Source: Micromonospora inositola
GTDB lineage: Bacteria > Actinomycetota > Actinomycetes > Mycobacteriales > Micromonosporaceae
DNA length: 64,000 bases
Reading direction: 5' to 3'
NCBI RefSeq assembly: GCF_900090285.1
Contig: NZ_LT607754.1
Span: 2,356,001 to 2,420,000 of the forward strand
The stretch's first letter is position 1, and each line of letters opens with the position of its first letter. The translations under genes and the position numbers were made by a program. Below are positions 33,816 to 42,916 of this stretch, piece by piece. Under the pieces are notes generated by a model. That model ran no database searches. It had not been told where the DNA came from and saw nothing but the letters and a program-made list of their open reading frames with translations.

Positions 33816-35141
33816 TCAGCGCAGCGCGGCCAGGGCGGCGACCAGCCGGTCCACCTCCGCGTCGGTGCTGCCAAGGCCGATGCTGGCCCGCAGCGCGGTG
33901 GGCGGCAGGTCGCGCCGGCCGCTGCGCGCCGCCGCCTCGGTGAGCAGCCGCCGGGCCAGCGGGTGGGCGCAGAAGAGCCCGTCCCGGACCCCGATCTGGT
34001 GCGCGGTGGCCAGGTGGGCGGCGACCTCGGCGGAGTCCCGCCCGGCCACCACGAAGGAGACGATGCCCACCCGGGGCGCCTCGGGCGCGAAGGTGCGCAG
34101 CTCCACGACGTGCGGCAGGGCGGCGAGCCCGGCCCGCAGCCGGGCCAGCAGCCGCTGCTCCCGGGCGTGCAGCGCGTCCCGGTCGGCACCGGCGAGCGCG
34201 GCGCAGACCGCGGCGAGGGCGACCGCGCCGAGCAGGTTGGGGGTGCCCGCCTCGTGCCGGGCCGGGCCGGTGGCCCACCGTATGTCGTGGGTGGCCGCGC
34301 CGACGTGACCGGTGGCGCCGCCCCCGGCCAGGTACGGCGGGGCGGCGTCCAGCCAGTCCGACCGCCCGACGAGCACCCCGGCGCCGAACGGCGCGTACAG
34401 CTTGTGGCCGGAGAGCGCCAGGTAGTCCACGTCCAGCGCGGCCAGGTCGACCGGCGCGTGCGGGGCGAGCTGAGCCGCGTCCACCAGGATCCGGGCGGAG
34501 TGCCGGTGGGCGACCCGGGCCAGCTCGGCCACCGGCCAGCGCTCACCCGTCACGTTGCTCGCCCCGGTCACCGCGACCAGCACCGGCGGGCCGGACCGGG
34601 CCCCGGCGGCCGCCGGCGCTCCGGGCCGCGGGGTCGGCCCGTTCCCCGCGCTCACCCGGCGCAGCTCGCCGAGGGCGGCGTCCAGCGCCCGGACCGCCCC
34701 GGCGGGGCTCTCCGGCACCGGCAGCCGGACCGAGCCGCGCGGCCACGGCAGCAGGTTGGCGTGGTGCTCCCCGGCGAAGGTGACCACGGTGGTGCCGGGG
34801 GGCAACGCCCGGGCCAGCAGGTTGACCGCGTCGGTGGTGTTCCGGGTGAAGATCACGTGGTCGTCGGCGCGGGCGCCGAGGAAGTCGCCGACGGTCTGCC
34901 GCGCCCGCTCGTAGGCCAGCGTGCATCGTCGCGACAGCGCGCCGGCGCCGCGGTGCACGCTCGCGTACCAGGGAAGCAGCTCGGCCACCGCGTCGGCCGC
35001 GGCTCGCGCGCACGGCGCGCTGGCCGCGTGGTCGAGGTTGATCTGCCCCGGTACGCCGAGCACGCCGAGCGGGTCGGCGTCCGCCCGCCGGCCCGGCAGC
35101 GCGGGCAGTGCGGGCAGCGAGGGTACGAGGGTGACGGTCAT
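33816..35141 (-). CDS. Class V aminotransferase / cysteine-desulfurase-like PLP enzyme
   Basis: 441 residues. INLDHAASAPCARAAADAV, FTRNTTDAVNLLARAL, FAGEHHANLLPW, DAAQLAPHAPVDL and the PLP lysine in ALSGHKLYAPFGAGVLVG define the NifS/SufS-like fold. A Cys near the C-terminus (GLFCAHPLARRLL) could be the sulfur-accepting residue. A SAM-IV riboswitch in its leader indicates a role in sulfur or methionine metabolism. It could equally be a C-S lyase-type aminotransferase. A GGAGG ribosome site is partly buried in a hairpin at 35152-35173. Confidence 0.88.
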   Translation of the reverse strand: MTVTLVPSLPALPALPGRRADADPLGVLGVPGQINLDHAASAPCARAAADAVAELLPWYASVHRGAGALSRRCTLAYERARQTVGDFLGARADDHVIFTRNTTDAVNLLARALPPGTTVVTFAGEHHANLLPWPRGSVRLPVPESPAGAVRALDAALGELRRVSAGNGPTPRPGAPAAAGARSGPPVLVAVTGASNVTGERWPVAELARVAHRHSARILVDAAQLAPHAPVDLAALDVDYLALSGHKLYAPFGAGVLVGRSDWLDAAPPYLAGGGATGHVGAATHDIRWATGPARHEAGTPNLLGAVALAAVCAALAGADRDALHAREQRLLARLRAGLAALPHVVELRTFAPEAPRVGIVSFVVAGRDSAEVAAHLATAHQIGVRDGLFCAHPLARRLLTEAAARSGRRDLPPTALRASIGLGSTDAEVDRLVAALAALR

Positions 35142-35151
35142 GGCAGAACCT

Positions 35152-35173
35152 CCGGGGTCCAGGGGGACCCCGG
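35152..35173 (-). promoter_or_regulatory. Hairpin touching the Shine-Dalgarno of the PLP-enzyme gene
   Basis: ccggggtcc-aggg-ggaccccgg has perfect 9-bp arms. The GGAGG of the minus strand (35149-35153) overlaps its outer edge by two bases. It is probably the expression platform of the SAM-IV riboswitch, limiting ribosome access. Confidence 0.55.
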
Positions 35174-35189
35174 GGTGTGGGCACCGGGA

Positions 35190-35313
35190 CGGGGTCCGCG
35201 CTTGCCCAGCACGCCGTTCGGGCTGGGCCCGGTCATCACCCGGGGCACCCCACCGCGAACTCGACGAGGGTTGCCGGCCAGCAAGCCGGGGCTTGACGCT
35301 GGCGCTCGTGACC
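35190..35313 (-). promoter_or_regulatory. SAM-IV riboswitch
   Basis: On the minus strand the leader reads ggtcacgagc, then gcgtcaagccccggcttgct, ggccggcaaccctc, a variable loop, then gcggtggggtgccccggg and tgatgacc. This is the actinobacterial SAM-IV core, whose P1 is ggtca/tgacc (35231-35313). A downstream gggcccagc...gctgggc helix (about 35190-35230) fits the extra pseudoknot domain of that class. It senses S-adenosylmethionine upstream of the PLP enzyme. Confidence 0.88.
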
Positions 35314-35378
35314 TGCCCGGCAGCATAGCGGCCGCAATGCGGCCGGACCAGAGGGTCGCGGGTGACTACGCTGACCGC

Positions 35379-36824
35379 ATGGCCGATACCCCGCCCGGCG
35401 GAGCCCCGCCGCCGCCGACCGCGCCCGCCGCCCCGCCGCCGGGGTCGGTGACTCCCCGGATGCCGCTGCGCCGGCTCGGCTGGCGGCGGTTCCTGGTGCT
35501 CGCCGGAGTCGTCCTGCTGATCGCCGCCGGGGCGGTCTTCATGGTCTTCACCCTCGGCGAGAGCCTGGGCGCCCAGGCGCTGCTGGTCGGCGTGATCGCG
35601 GCGGTCCTGCCGGTGCCGGTGCTGGTCTCCTGCTTCCTCTGGCTGGACCGCTACGAACCGGAGCCGCTCAAGTACCTGATCTTCTGCTTCGCCTGGGGCG
35701 CGTTCGTCTCCACGGCGATCTCGCTGAACGTCAACGAGGGCGCCGCGTGGCTGTTCAAGGGCTGGGGGCTGCCCTCGGCGCTGGTCGCGGTGCTGGTCGC
35801 CCCGTTCATCGAGGAGCTGACCAAGGCGGCCGGGCCGATCCTGCTGCTGATTTTCCGCCGGCGGGAGTTCTCCGGGGTCACCGACGCGCTGGTCTACTGC
35901 GGCCTCTCCGCGGTCGGCTTCGCCATGGTGGAGAACATCCTCTACCTGGGCGGCTACGGCTACCGGGTGGGCGTCGAGGAGTACGGCCCGGCCACCGGCG
36001 CCCAGCAGGTGATCGCCATCTTCATCGTCCGGATCCTGATCTTCGGCTTCGCCCACCCGCTGTTCACCTCGATGACCGGGGTGGGCCTGGGCATCGCCGC
36101 GCGGACGGCCGACCGGCGGGTCCGCGTGCTCGCCCCGATCGCCGGCCTGCTGCTGGCGATGATGCTGCACGGCACCTGGAACCTGCTGCCCTCGCTGGCC
36201 GTGGCCACCGGTCAGCCGCTGATCGCCCTGTACGGCTACATCGGCGTGATGGTGCCGATCTTCTTCGGCATGGTGGGGCTGGCGATCTGGCTGCGGGCCT
36301 GGGAGGGGCGGCTCACCGAGCGGACCCTGCCGGACTACGTGCGGGCCGGCTGGCTCACCCCGCCCGAGGTGGCGGCGCTGGGCAGCCTGGGCCGGCGGCA
36401 CGCGGCCCGCACCTGGGCCCGCCGGATCGCCGGCGACGGCGGGGTGAAGGCGATGCGCGGTTACCAGTTCGCGGCGACCCGGCTGGCGCTGCTGCGGGAC
36501 GGGATGCGTCGGGGACTGGACCGCAAGCAGGCCGACCGGGAAAGGACGGCCCGGGAGGAACGGGAGCTGCTGGAGGCGATCGCGGCGTACCGGTCGTTCT
36601 TCGTGGGGCGGGATCCGCAGACGCCGGTCGGGGTCTGGGACGGACAGCGCTACCACCTGCGGTTCCCGGACGGCTCGCAGCGGGCGGTGCCGGCGCCGGA
36701 CGAGCCGGTGGTGCCGATCCCGGTGGTGCTCACGCCACCGCCGCCCCCGGCCCATCCCGCTGCCTACGGCCCGCCCGGCTGGTACGGCCCCCGCCCGGCG
36801 GCACCCTGGCCCCCCGGCGCCTGA
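35379..36824 (+). CDS. PrsW-family intramembrane metalloprotease
   Basis: 481 residues with a Pro-rich N-terminus, about eight TM helices (about 40-320) and a charged C-terminal cytoplasmic region ending in a Pro-rich tail. PrsW motifs are present: FIEELTKAAG (first EE pair), FAMVENILYLGGYGY (second Glu/Asn), GFAHPLFTSMTG and MLHGTWN (His motifs). PrsW proteases cut membrane anti-sigma factors in other bacteria; the substrate here is unknown. TACGCT lies 6 nt before ATG 35379. Confidence 0.9.
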   Translation: MADTPPGGAPPPPTAPAAPPPGSVTPRMPLRRLGWRRFLVLAGVVLLIAAGAVFMVFTLGESLGAQALLVGVIAAVLPVPVLVSCFLWLDRYEPEPLKYLIFCFAWGAFVSTAISLNVNEGAAWLFKGWGLPSALVAVLVAPFIEELTKAAGPILLLIFRRREFSGVTDALVYCGLSAVGFAMVENILYLGGYGYRVGVEEYGPATGAQQVIAIFIVRILIFGFAHPLFTSMTGVGLGIAARTADRRVRVLAPIAGLLLAMMLHGTWNLLPSLAVATGQPLIALYGYIGVMVPIFFGMVGLAIWLRAWEGRLTERTLPDYVRAGWLTPPEVAALGSLGRRHAARTWARRIAGDGGVKAMRGYQFAATRLALLRDGMRRGLDRKQADRERTAREERELLEAIAAYRSFFVGRDPQTPVGVWDGQRYHLRFPDGSQRAVPAPDEPVVPIPVVLTPPPPPAHPAAYGPPGWYGPRPAAPWPPGA

Positions 36825-36831
36825 CCCTGGG

Positions 36832-36999
36832 TCAGGTCATCATGCCGGTGAGGAAGTCACCGAGGCCCTGCGCGATCGCCATCAGTGCCGCCCCGATCCC
36901 CTTGAACATCTGGGCCGCGCCGTCCGGCCGGAACGCCATGAAGTAGATCAGGAAGGCGACGAAGCCCCACAGCAGCAGCTTCTTCAGAAATACCGGCAT
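36832..36999 (-). CDS. Small single-TM membrane protein
   Basis: 55 residues: a basic N-terminus (MPVFLKKLLLWG), one TM helix (FVAFLIYFMAF) and a hydrophobic/amphipathic C-terminus ending in LGDFLTGMMT. ATG 36999 has GGGAGGG a few bases upstream, better than the in-frame start at 37053. It is convergent with the PrsW gene, 7 bp apart. Function unknown. Confidence 0.6.
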   Translation of the reverse strand: MPVFLKKLLLWGFVAFLIYFMAFRPDGAAQMFKGIGAALMAIAQGLGDFLTGMMT

Positions 37000-37128
37000 C
37001 GTCCCTCCCCAGGGCGCTGGAGGTGCCTGGCTTCCCGTCGGGAAGCAGCGCAAACGGCACCCCCGGGGCGAGGCGGGCCGGCTACCCGGATACGGGCCAG
37101 TGCTCCGCCCTTCAGGGCGGAGAGCACG

Positions 37129-37476
37129 TCAAAGGTAGAGGCCGGTCGAGCCGGTGGGCTCCTTCTCCACCCGTTCGGCGGCGACGGCGTGCACGTCACG
37201 CTCGCGGAGCAGGACGTACCCGCGGCCGTGCAGCTCGACCTCGGACCGCTCGTCGGGGTCGAAGAGCACCCGGTCGCCGGAGACGATCGAGCGCACGTGC
37301 GGGCCCACCCCCACCGCGGTGGCCCAGGCCAGGCGCTTGCCCACCGCCGCGGTCGCCGGGATCACGATGCCCGCGGTGGAGCGGCGCTCACCCTCACTGC
37401 CCTCCATGCGCACCAGCACGCGGTCGTGCAGCAGGCGGATCGGCAGGCCGGAGTCGAGGTTCTGGTCGGCGGTCAC
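37129..37476 (-). CDS. GroES/Cpn10-like co-chaperonin, divergent
   Basis: 115 residues of Cpn10-like beta-barrel: PIRLLHDRVLVRME at the start, ERRSTAGIVIPATAA (mobile-loop position), AVGVGPHV, GDRVLFDPDERSEVEL and YVLLRERDVHAV. It matches GroES in layout but not in the usual mobile-loop residues, and no groEL is adjacent. The nearest is the orphan groEL at 21973-23595. TAGCGT lies 7 nt before the GTG start. No CIRCE element is present. It may be a specialised chaperonin cap. Confidence 0.82.
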   Translation of the reverse strand: MTADQNLDSGLPIRLLHDRVLVRMEGSEGERRSTAGIVIPATAAVGKRLAWATAVGVGPHVRSIVSGDRVLFDPDERSEVELHGRGYVLLRERDVHAVAAERVEKEPTGSTGLYL

Positions 37477-37631
37477 GCGAGAGACGCTACCGCGTGCGCC
37501 GGGGTCGGTCGTGCGGTGGTTGAGCGGAGTCGAGCGGGGGCAATGTGTGGCGGATCCGCCCTAGGGTGGGCGTACGGACGTATCCTGTCCCCCCCTGTGT
37601 CGTGGGCGGACCAGCTTTGCAGGAGGTGCGC

Positions 37632-38930
37632 TTGAGCCGCTTCGAGCGGGTACGCGGACGGCTCCGTCACGCGTACGAGTCGGGACGCGAGTCGGTGCGC
37701 GTGCGCCGTGTCGACCCGGCGGACGAGCCCGACGACCCGGGCGTGGCCTCGCCGGCCTCTCCGGGTCCGGAAGCGCCGCCCGCGGCGACGGTGGTGGGCG
37801 CGGAACCGCCGGCCGCGATGCACAACTCCACCTCCAGCCGGGACGACGCCGACGTGCCGCACGCGCTGCGGATCGCGGCCGCCTGGTCGTGGCGCCTGAT
37901 CGTGATCGGGCTCGTCACCTGGGGGCTGCTCAGGATCGTCGGCACCATCCGGATCGTGATCATCCCGCTGGCGGTCGCGCTGCTCCTCTCGGCGCTGCTC
38001 GCCCCGGCCGTCGGCTGGCTGCTCAGGGCCCGCTTCCCCCGGTCGCTGGCGACCGGGGTGGTGCTCGTCGGCGGCCTGGCCGCGGTGATCGGCACGCTGA
38101 CCCTGGTGGTGAACGAGTTCATCCAGGGCGTACCGGACCTGACCGACAAGTCGTCCCAGGGCGTCCGGCAGATCCAGGACTGGTTGAAGACCGGGCCGCT
38201 GCACCTGTCGGACAGCCAGCTCAACAGGTACATCGACGAGGCGCAGCGCTGGGTCAACGGCAACACCAATACGTTCACCAGCAGCGCCCTCTCCGCCACG
38301 GCGACCCTGGCCGAGGTGCTGACCGGCACCATCCTGGTGCTCTTCGCCACCTTCTTCTTCCTCCGGGACGGCAACAAGATCTGGCGGTTCCTGGTCCGGC
38401 TGCTCCCGGTGGCCGCCCGCTGGAAGGTCGACGACGCCGGGCGGGCGTCCTGGTCGACGCTGGGCGCGTATGTCCGGGCCACCGTCCTGGTCGCCTTCAT
38501 CGACGCGGTCGGCATCGGCATCTTCCTGGTCATCTTCGACATCCCGTTCGCCTTCCCACTGGCCGCGCTGGTCTTCCTGGGGGCGTTCATCCCGATCGTC
38601 GGGGCGGCCCTCTCCGGCGGTGTGGCGGTGCTGGTGGCGTTGGTCGACAGCGGGCCGATCAAGGCGCTGATCATCCTCGGTGTGGTGATCGGCGTGCAGC
38701 AGTTGGAGGGGCACGTGCTCCAGCCGCTGATCATGGGGCGCGCGGTGGCCATCCACCCGCTCGCCGTGATCATCGGGATCGCCGCCGGTGTCGTCCTCGC
38801 CGGGATCACCGGGGCCCTGGTCGCGGTGCCGCTGATCGCGGTGCTCAACACGGCCGTCCGCCGGCTCGCCGCCCGGACCGTGCCGGACACCCCGCCGGAC
38901 GCGGTGGTGGTCGCCTCGCAGGCGCCCTGA
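37632..38930 (+). CDS. AI-2E-family transporter / permease (UPF0118)
   Basis: 432 residues: a cytoplasmic N-terminus of about 80 residues, then about eight TM helices with the AI-2E signature region PFAFPLAALVFLGAFIPIVG and the C-terminal QLEGHVLQPLIMG motif. Members export small molecules or act in Na+/H+ antiport; the substrate here is unknown. The start is TTG 37632 with AGGAGG 5 nt upstream. GTG 37626 is in frame but overlaps that ribosome site. Confidence 0.9.
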   Translation: MSRFERVRGRLRHAYESGRESVRVRRVDPADEPDDPGVASPASPGPEAPPAATVVGAEPPAAMHNSTSSRDDADVPHALRIAAAWSWRLIVIGLVTWGLLRIVGTIRIVIIPLAVALLLSALLAPAVGWLLRARFPRSLATGVVLVGGLAAVIGTLTLVVNEFIQGVPDLTDKSSQGVRQIQDWLKTGPLHLSDSQLNRYIDEAQRWVNGNTNTFTSSALSATATLAEVLTGTILVLFATFFFLRDGNKIWRFLVRLLPVAARWKVDDAGRASWSTLGAYVRATVLVAFIDAVGIGIFLVIFDIPFAFPLAALVFLGAFIPIVGAALSGGVAVLVALVDSGPIKALIILGVVIGVQQLEGHVLQPLIMGRAVAIHPLAVIIGIAAGVVLAGITGALVAVPLIAVLNTAVRRLAARTVPDTPPDAVVVASQAP

Positions 38931-38968
38931 CGTTGTCCCGAACTGATTGATCGGGTCCGCCCGTTCCG

Positions 38969-41116
38969 TCAGCTCTTCCCGAGCCGTTCCAGGGCGCCCC
39001 GGGCCACGTCCGGCCGGGTGGTGTACCAGAACGGCGGCAGCGAACGCCGCAGGAACGGGCCGTAGCCGCGGGCGGTCTCCAGCCGGGAGTCGAGCACCGC
39101 GACGACGCCCCGGTCCCCGGTGGCCCGGATCAGCCGCCCCACGCCCTGGGCGAGCCGGACCGCCGCGATCGGCACGCTGACCGCGGCGAAACCGGAGCCG
39201 CCGCCCGCGTCCACCGCCGCGGCCCGGGCCGCCGCGAGCGGCTCGTCCGGGCGTGGGAAGGGCAGCCGGTCGATCACCACGAGCTGGCAGGAGTCCCCCG
39301 GCACGTCCACCCCCTGCCAGAGCGACATCACCCCGAACAGGCAGCTCGACCGCTCCTGCCGGAACCGGCGGACCAGCAGCGGCAGCGCCTCCTCGCCCTG
39401 GAGCAGCACGGGCAGATCGGTCCGCGCGCGGAGCAGCTCCGCGGCCTGCTGCGCGGCCCGTCGCGAGGAGAAGAGCCCGAGGGTACGCCCACCGAGTGCC
39501 CCGACCAGCGCCAGCAGCTCCTCGCCGGCCGCCTCGGGCAGCCCGGAGACGCTGGGGCGGGGCAGGTGCGCGGCGACGTAGAGGATGCCCTGCCGCGCGT
39601 AGTCGAACGGGGAGCCGACGTCGAGCGACCGCCAGCCGGGCCCCTCGGTGGCCGGCACGGTGCCGGTGGCGGCCCGGCTGCCGGGAGCGGCGGCGACCGG
39701 CGCGGGTGTGGCGACGTCCCCGCGCGCCGTGCTGGCGGCGAGGGCGGCGGCGGCCGGGGTCGGCGGGGCGGGCGGCGGCGCGTCGAGCCCGAGCGCCCGG
39801 GCCACCGTGTCGAACCGGCCGCCCAGCGCCAGGGTCGCCGAGGTGGCGACCACCGTGCGCTCGTCGTACAGGTGGGTGGCGAGGGTGCCGGCGACCGAGA
39901 GCGGGGCGACCACCAGCGCCCGGCGGCTGCCGTTGTCGGGCTTCTCCACCCAGGCCACGTCGTGGTCCGCCTCCTCCAGCAGCCGCTGGGCGGTGGTGGA
40001 GAGCTCGTCCAGCACCGCCTTCGCCTGCTGCTTGCGGACCGGGTCCGGGTCGTCGGCCTTGACCTCGCCGATCGCCTCCAGCGCCGCCCGGGTCGCCGCG
40101 TCGAGCAGCGTGCACGCCTCGCGCAGCGGCCCCGGCAGCCCGCCGGTGAGCCGCCCGGCGGGCACCTCGGCGAGCCCGACGGCGAGGGCGTCACCGGCCT
40201 CGGTGAGCCGCTCGGCGACCTCCGGGCGCAGCAGTGGCCGGGCCCGGCGGGTGGACCGGTCGACCAGCTCCGGGACCAGCTCGGCCTGGGCGGCCGAGGA
40301 GACCCGGTCGGCCAGCTCGTGCGCCTCGTCCACGATGAGCAGCTTGTGCGGCGGCACGATGTGCCGGCCGGCGAGCATGTCGACGGCGAGCAGGCTGTGG
40401 TTGGTGACCACGATGTCCGCCTCCCGGGCCCGGGCCCGGGACGCCTCGGCGAAGCACTCCTGACCGAACGGGCAGCGGGTCGCGCCGACGCACTCCCGGG
40501 CCGGCATAGACACCAGCCGCCAGGCCTGGTCGTCGACGCCCGGGTCCAGCTCGTCCCGGTCGCCGGTGGCGGTCTCGTCGGCCCAGTCGCGCAGTCGCTG
40601 GATCTGCTTGCCCAGCCGACCCGCCTCGCCCAGCCACTTCGTCCCGCCACCGGGGCGGGCCGCCGGCGCGTCGAAGAGGGTGTCCTCCGGCTCGTCCTCT
40701 GTGGAGTTGTCCAGGCGGGCCAGGCAGAGGTAGTGGTGCCGGCCCTTGAGCACGGCGAAGGTGGGCCGCCGGCGGAGCAGCGGCTCCACCGCGTCGGCGA
40801 GCCGGGGCAGGTCGTGGTCGACCAGTTGGGACTGCAACGCCAGGGTGGCGGTGGAGACCACCACCGGGCCGTCAACGGTCAGCGCCGGGGCGAGGTAGGC
40901 CAGCGACTTGCCGGTGCCGGTGCCGGCCTGGACGAGCAGGTGCTCGGCGGAGGCGATGCTCCGCTCGATCGCCTCGGCCATCTGCTGCTGGCCCGGGCGG
41001 GCGGCCCCGCCGGGCACCGCGCCGACCGCCGCGGTGAGCAGGTCGGCCCCGCTCGGCCGGGTGCCCCGGCCCTTCCGGGACGCGGCGGGACCGGTGGCGG
41101 TGCGGGGCGGAGTCAC
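38969..41116 (-). CDS. DinG/XPD-like ATP-dependent DNA helicase
   Basis: 715 residues of superfamily 2 helicase: Walker A QAGTGTGKSLAYL (near 62-74), four Cys of an FeS cluster (YLCLARL, ARECVGATRCPFGQECF), DEAH box LIVDEAHEL (near 268), and motif VI QGVGRLIRATGDRG. DinG-type enzymes unwind 5'-3' and help resolve R-loops and repair intermediates. A Pro/Ala-rich insertion near 480-510 separates the two halves. The GTG start is supported by TACCGT 6 nt upstream. Confidence 0.92.
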   Translation of the reverse strand: MTPPRTATGPAASRKGRGTRPSGADLLTAAVGAVPGGAARPGQQQMAEAIERSIASAEHLLVQAGTGTGKSLAYLAPALTVDGPVVVSTATLALQSQLVDHDLPRLADAVEPLLRRRPTFAVLKGRHHYLCLARLDNSTEDEPEDTLFDAPAARPGGGTKWLGEAGRLGKQIQRLRDWADETATGDRDELDPGVDDQAWRLVSMPARECVGATRCPFGQECFAEASRARAREADIVVTNHSLLAVDMLAGRHIVPPHKLLIVDEAHELADRVSSAAQAELVPELVDRSTRRARPLLRPEVAERLTEAGDALAVGLAEVPAGRLTGGLPGPLREACTLLDAATRAALEAIGEVKADDPDPVRKQQAKAVLDELSTTAQRLLEEADHDVAWVEKPDNGSRRALVVAPLSVAGTLATHLYDERTVVATSATLALGGRFDTVARALGLDAPPPAPPTPAAAALAASTARGDVATPAPVAAAPGSRAATGTVPATEGPGWRSLDVGSPFDYARQGILYVAAHLPRPSVSGLPEAAGEELLALVGALGGRTLGLFSSRRAAQQAAELLRARTDLPVLLQGEEALPLLVRRFRQERSSCLFGVMSLWQGVDVPGDSCQLVVIDRLPFPRPDEPLAAARAAAVDAGGGSGFAAVSVPIAAVRLAQGVGRLIRATGDRGVVAVLDSRLETARGYGPFLRRSLPPFWYTTRPDVARGALERLGKS

Positions 41117-41254
41117 CGTGCGACGGTACCCGCCGCGGCCGACACCGGGCGCGTCGATCCGCCGCGTGGCGTCGTCGCGGTACGCGTTCCCGCGGGTCGC
41201 GTCCGGTTACCTGCCGATCGCGTCGCGTGGCCGGAATCGGTTAGGGTGCCAGTC

Positions 41255-41761
41255 ATGCCGAGCGACGTGGTCCGCGTGATCTACCGCAAGTACGACGGCA
41301 GCGCCCACCGCGACTACCCGGCCCGCCGGCTCGCCGAGGACGACCTCGGCGTCTGGCTCGGCGTGCCGGCCGGCACCGAGTCGGTCTACCACGGACGACC
41401 CTCGGTCGAGCAGATCCCCTTCGTCCTGCTGGTGCCGCACCACGGCTGGTGGACCGGCATGTTCAACCCGCCGCCGCGGACCAGCGAGGTCTACTGCGAC
41501 ATCGCCACGCCGGCCCGCTGGGAGGGCGACGACACTGTCCACCTGATCGACCTCGACCTGGACGTGGTGCGTCGCCGGGCGACCGGCCTGGTGGAGCTGC
41601 GCGACGAGGACGAGTTCGCCGAGCACCGGGAGCGCTTCGGCTACCCCGACGACGTGGTCGCCGAGGCCGAGGCGGCGGCCCGTTGGCTCTTCGGCGCGCT
41701 CGGTGACGGCACCGAGCCGTTCGCCACGTCGTACCGGAAGTGGCTGGCCCTGGTGGTCTGA
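41255..41761 (+). CDS. DUF402 domain protein
   Basis: 168 residues. IYRKYDGSAHRDYPA, LVPHHGWWTGMFNPP and VYCDIATPARWEGDDTVHLI, ending in the acidic IDLDLDVV segment, match DUF402 proteins. Some members act as nucleoside diphosphate or RNA-linked phosphatases. The function of this one is not established. TAGGGT (41242-41247) lies 7 nt before ATG and forms a divergent leaderless pair with the DinG promoter. Confidence 0.85.
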   Translation: MPSDVVRVIYRKYDGSAHRDYPARRLAEDDLGVWLGVPAGTESVYHGRPSVEQIPFVLLVPHHGWWTGMFNPPPRTSEVYCDIATPARWEGDDTVHLIDLDLDVVRRRATGLVELRDEDEFAEHRERFGYPDDVVAEAEAAARWLFGALGDGTEPFATSYRKWLALVV

Positions 41762-41768
41762 GCCGGGT

Positions 41769-42749
41769 TCACCAGCGCGGCGGCCAGACGTCGTCCGGGC
41801 CGAACTGCGCCAGCTCAGGCAGCTTCTCCGGGTTGAGCTGGTTGAAGACACCGGTGATCCGCCCCTCGTGCACCGCGTACGCCATGACCAGGCGCAGCGT
41901 GCGGCCGTCCCGGTAGACGGTCTCCATCTGCCAGCCGAGGGCGCCGTCGACCAGCACCGGCCGGGCCAGCAGCGGGCCGGCGAACCGGGCGGCCTGGCCG
42001 AAGAGGCCGAGGATGAAGCGGGCCACCGCCTCGGCGCCCACCACCGGCCGGCGGGCCGCCGGGAAGTGCCCGCCGCTGTCGCCGACCATGACCACGTCCG
42101 GGGCGAGCACCTCGACCAGCCGGTCCAGCTCGCCGGACTCCACCGCCGTGGCGAACGCGGCGAGCACCCGCTGCTGCTCGGCCAGGTCGGCGGTGTGCCG
42201 GGGGACGTCCGGGCCGGTGACCGCGCGGCGGGCCCGGGAGGCGAGCTGCCGGGCGGCGGCGGGAGTGGTGCCGAGCACCTCGGCGATGGTGGCGAACGGC
42301 ACCGCGAAGACGTCGTGCAGGACGAAGGCCACCCGCTGCTCCGGCGCGAGCCGCTCCAGCACCACCAGCAGCGCGGTGCCGAGCTGGTCGGTGCGGACCG
42401 CCCGCTCGGCCGGGTCCGGGGCGAAGCCGTCCGTGGCCGGTACGGCGGTCACCACGGGTTCGGGCAGCCACTGGCCGGGATAGGTCTCCCTGCGGACCCG
42501 GGCCGAGCGGAGCACGTCCAGGCAGATCCGCGAGCAGGTGGTGGTCAGCCAGGCCCTCAGCTCCCGGATCTGCGCCCGGGCCGCCGGGTCGGCGAGAGTG
42601 CCCGCGTAGCGCAGCCAGGTCTCCTGGACCGCGTCCTCGGCCTCGCTCCGGCTGCCCAGCATCCGGTGGGCCACCGCCGTCAGGTGCCCCCGCTCCGCCT
42701 CGAACTCCGCCGCAAGATCTCCCACCACGACATCCCTCCCCACTGACAC
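41769..42749 (-). CDS. ECF sigma factor, SigJ/ECF41 type with SnoaL-like domain
   Basis: About 326 residues: sigma2 (AHRMLGSRSEAEDAVQETWL), sigma4 (LAPEQRVAFVLHDVFAVPF, TIAEVLGTTPAAARQLASR) and a C-terminal SnoaL-like domain ending NQLNPEKLPEL, which matches the NPDKL motif of ECF41/SigJ. This domain regulates the sigma factor in place of an anti-sigma. No such partner gene is adjacent. GTG 42749 has AAGGGGAG 6 nt upstream; other GTGs downstream are possible. It ends 7 bp after the DUF402 gene. Confidence 0.9.
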   Translation of the reverse strand: MSVGRDVVVGDLAAEFEAERGHLTAVAHRMLGSRSEAEDAVQETWLRYAGTLADPAARAQIRELRAWLTTTCSRICLDVLRSARVRRETYPGQWLPEPVVTAVPATDGFAPDPAERAVRTDQLGTALLVVLERLAPEQRVAFVLHDVFAVPFATIAEVLGTTPAAARQLASRARRAVTGPDVPRHTADLAEQQRVLAAFATAVESGELDRLVEVLAPDVVMVGDSGGHFPAARRPVVGAEAVARFILGLFGQAARFAGPLLARPVLVDGALGWQMETVYRDGRTLRLVMAYAVHEGRITGVFNQLNPEKLPELAQFGPDDVWPPRW

Positions 42750-42916
42750 ATTCTCCCCTTCCCCGGCACGTCCCACCGACCCCAAACGTGACGGCCGAGG
42801 GCGGTCAGGGAGTGGTGGCCTCCCATAAAAGACGTAGAAAGGGCGAAATGGGCATAGTCGGGGGGCGGGAGGGGCGTCGGGAGGCGGGGGTGGGTGGGGT
42901 GGGTGAGGATCGGGGG

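Noticed and set aside
36822-36834. tgaccc-t-gggtca palindrome between PrsW and the small membrane gene
   Set aside because: Six-bp arms with a one-base centre cannot fold into a hairpin and overlap the stop; likely chance.
37473-40115. 880-codon minus-strand frame across the AI-2E gene and into the DinG-like helicase gene
   Set aside because: It is an out-of-frame reading that contains no recognisable domain, and the real helicase frame overlaps it.
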